The notes beneath the pieces were generated by a model. That model was not told the DNA's origin, ran no database searches, and was given only the letters and a program-made list of their open reading frames with translations. Shown in pieces: positions 6,026-6,370 of a stretch of 6,370 bases of DNA. The position numbers and the translations under genes are program-made. Within the stretch, counting starts at the first letter, position 1. Each line of letters starts with the position of its first letter. The stretch is from the NCBI GenBank assembly GCA_030637925.1, contig DAOWFR010000033.1, forward strand, positions 1 to 6,370, written 5' to 3'. This DNA comes from Methanobacteriota archaeon (GTDB taxonomy: Archaea; Nanobdellota; Nanobdellia; Woesearchaeales; SM23-78).

Positions 6026-6370
6026 TTATTTCCCTTCTGCTCCTGGTGCATCTTTTTTTTCTTTCTTATAAACTACTGCAGCAAGCTTCTGATAGTGTGG
6101 CAGCACTTCTTTTAAGGTATATGGTTCCTTGATTTCATACTCAGATTCTGGAAGTTTGTGATCTTTAACTTTCTTCTTTATGAAATCAGCAATATAGTCT
6201 GCATGCTTATCTTTAAGATCAGCCACAGCATTATTGAATACATAACGCTTATGATGGGTTAGCGCGGTACTAACTATCTCAGCAAAATGGTCAGCAGTCA
6301 AATTATCCCTGTTATCAAGAAGACTATTTATTAACTCTGTTTTTGTAATACCAAAAGCTCTTTGAACCTC
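6026..6370 (-). CDS. Charged helical soluble protein, C-terminal 114 aa (5'-truncated by window edge), unknown function
   Basis: The frame is open from the right edge (6370) to TAA at 6028-6026. A TTG at 6301 could be read as a start, but the frame continues upstream of it through 23 more coherent residues (beginning E-V-Q-R-A-F-G-I-T-K) with no stop. TTG 6301 is most likely an internal Leu and the true start lies outside the window. The visible part has no signal or membrane helix. It looks mostly helical, with many Lys, Asp, Glu and His: helices at about 11-20, 26-38, 45-69 and 86-104. It ends in a flexible charged tail (K-K-E-K-K-D-A-P-G-A-E-G-K). No cysteine is present, unlike the surface proteins to its left, which fits a cytoplasmic place. 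I do not recognise the family. It lies on the same strand as the 394-aa gene but is separated from it by 99 A/T-rich bases. Confidence 0.78.
   Translation of the reverse strand, partial: EVQRAFGITKTELINSLLDNRDNLTADHFAEIVSTALTHHKRYVFNNAVADLKDKHADYIADFIKKKVKDHKLPESEYEIKEPYTLKEVLPHYQKLAAVVYKKEKKDAPGAEGK

Noticed and set aside
1..6370. Mobile element, integrase, toxin-antitoxin or defence system
   Set aside because: No transposase or nuclease motif, terminal inverted repeats, tRNA-associated attachment site or small paired genes were seen on either strand.

Overview
The window looks like part of the chromosome of a small-genome archaeon of the DPANN type (Woesearchaeota/Pacearchaeota-like). This placement is inferred from protein style. 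The 755-aa protein starts with a basic K-K-A-Q-V-T-M-F segment and a hydrophobic stretch, as many DPANN surface proteins do. The 394-aa protein carries the 'C-x-D-G-x-x-N-x-x-E-x-G-x-D-C-G-G-x-C' module and helical C-x11-C repeats often seen in such genomes. The DNA is A+T-rich, the non-coding spacer has oligo-T tracts of the archaeal terminator kind, and almost every gene is membrane-bound or exported. No rRNA, tRNA, replication or metabolic gene is present to confirm the phylum.

Layout. Positions 1-4709, plus strand: four tightly packed genes, probably one transcript. They are (1) the 3' part of a gene that begins before the window and encodes a Pro/Thr-rich linker, a Cys-rich domain and two membrane segments (ends 991); (2) a 213-aa protein with an N-terminal signal sequence, overlapping gene 1 by 17 bases (975-1616); (3) a 267-aa protein with about six membrane helices (1627-2430); (4) a 755-aa surface protein with a prepilin-like (class III) signal and a large extracellular part (2442-4709). 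Positions 4710-4741: a short convergent gap with a 13-bp tandem repeat that begins inside the last codons of gene 4. Positions 4742-5926, minus strand: a 394-aa single-pass protein with a small cytoplasmic helical domain, one membrane helix, an Ig-like domain, two tandem Cys-rich modules and three C-x11-C helical repeats. Positions 5927-6025: an A/T-rich spacer with four 7-base T tracts (minus strand). Positions 6026-6370, minus strand: the 3' end of a soluble, charged, helical protein that continues beyond the window.

Taken together, the four plus-strand genes look like a cell-envelope cassette: a large membrane-anchored Cys-rich protein, a secreted protein, a polytopic membrane protein that could be a platform or channel, and a large pilin-signal protein. 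The function is unknown to me. No enzyme active site, ATPase or prepilin peptidase is visible in the window, so a role in a pilus, a surface layer or cell-cell contact is inference from topology and gene order only. All six genes read normally with TAA and TGA stops, and none is broken.
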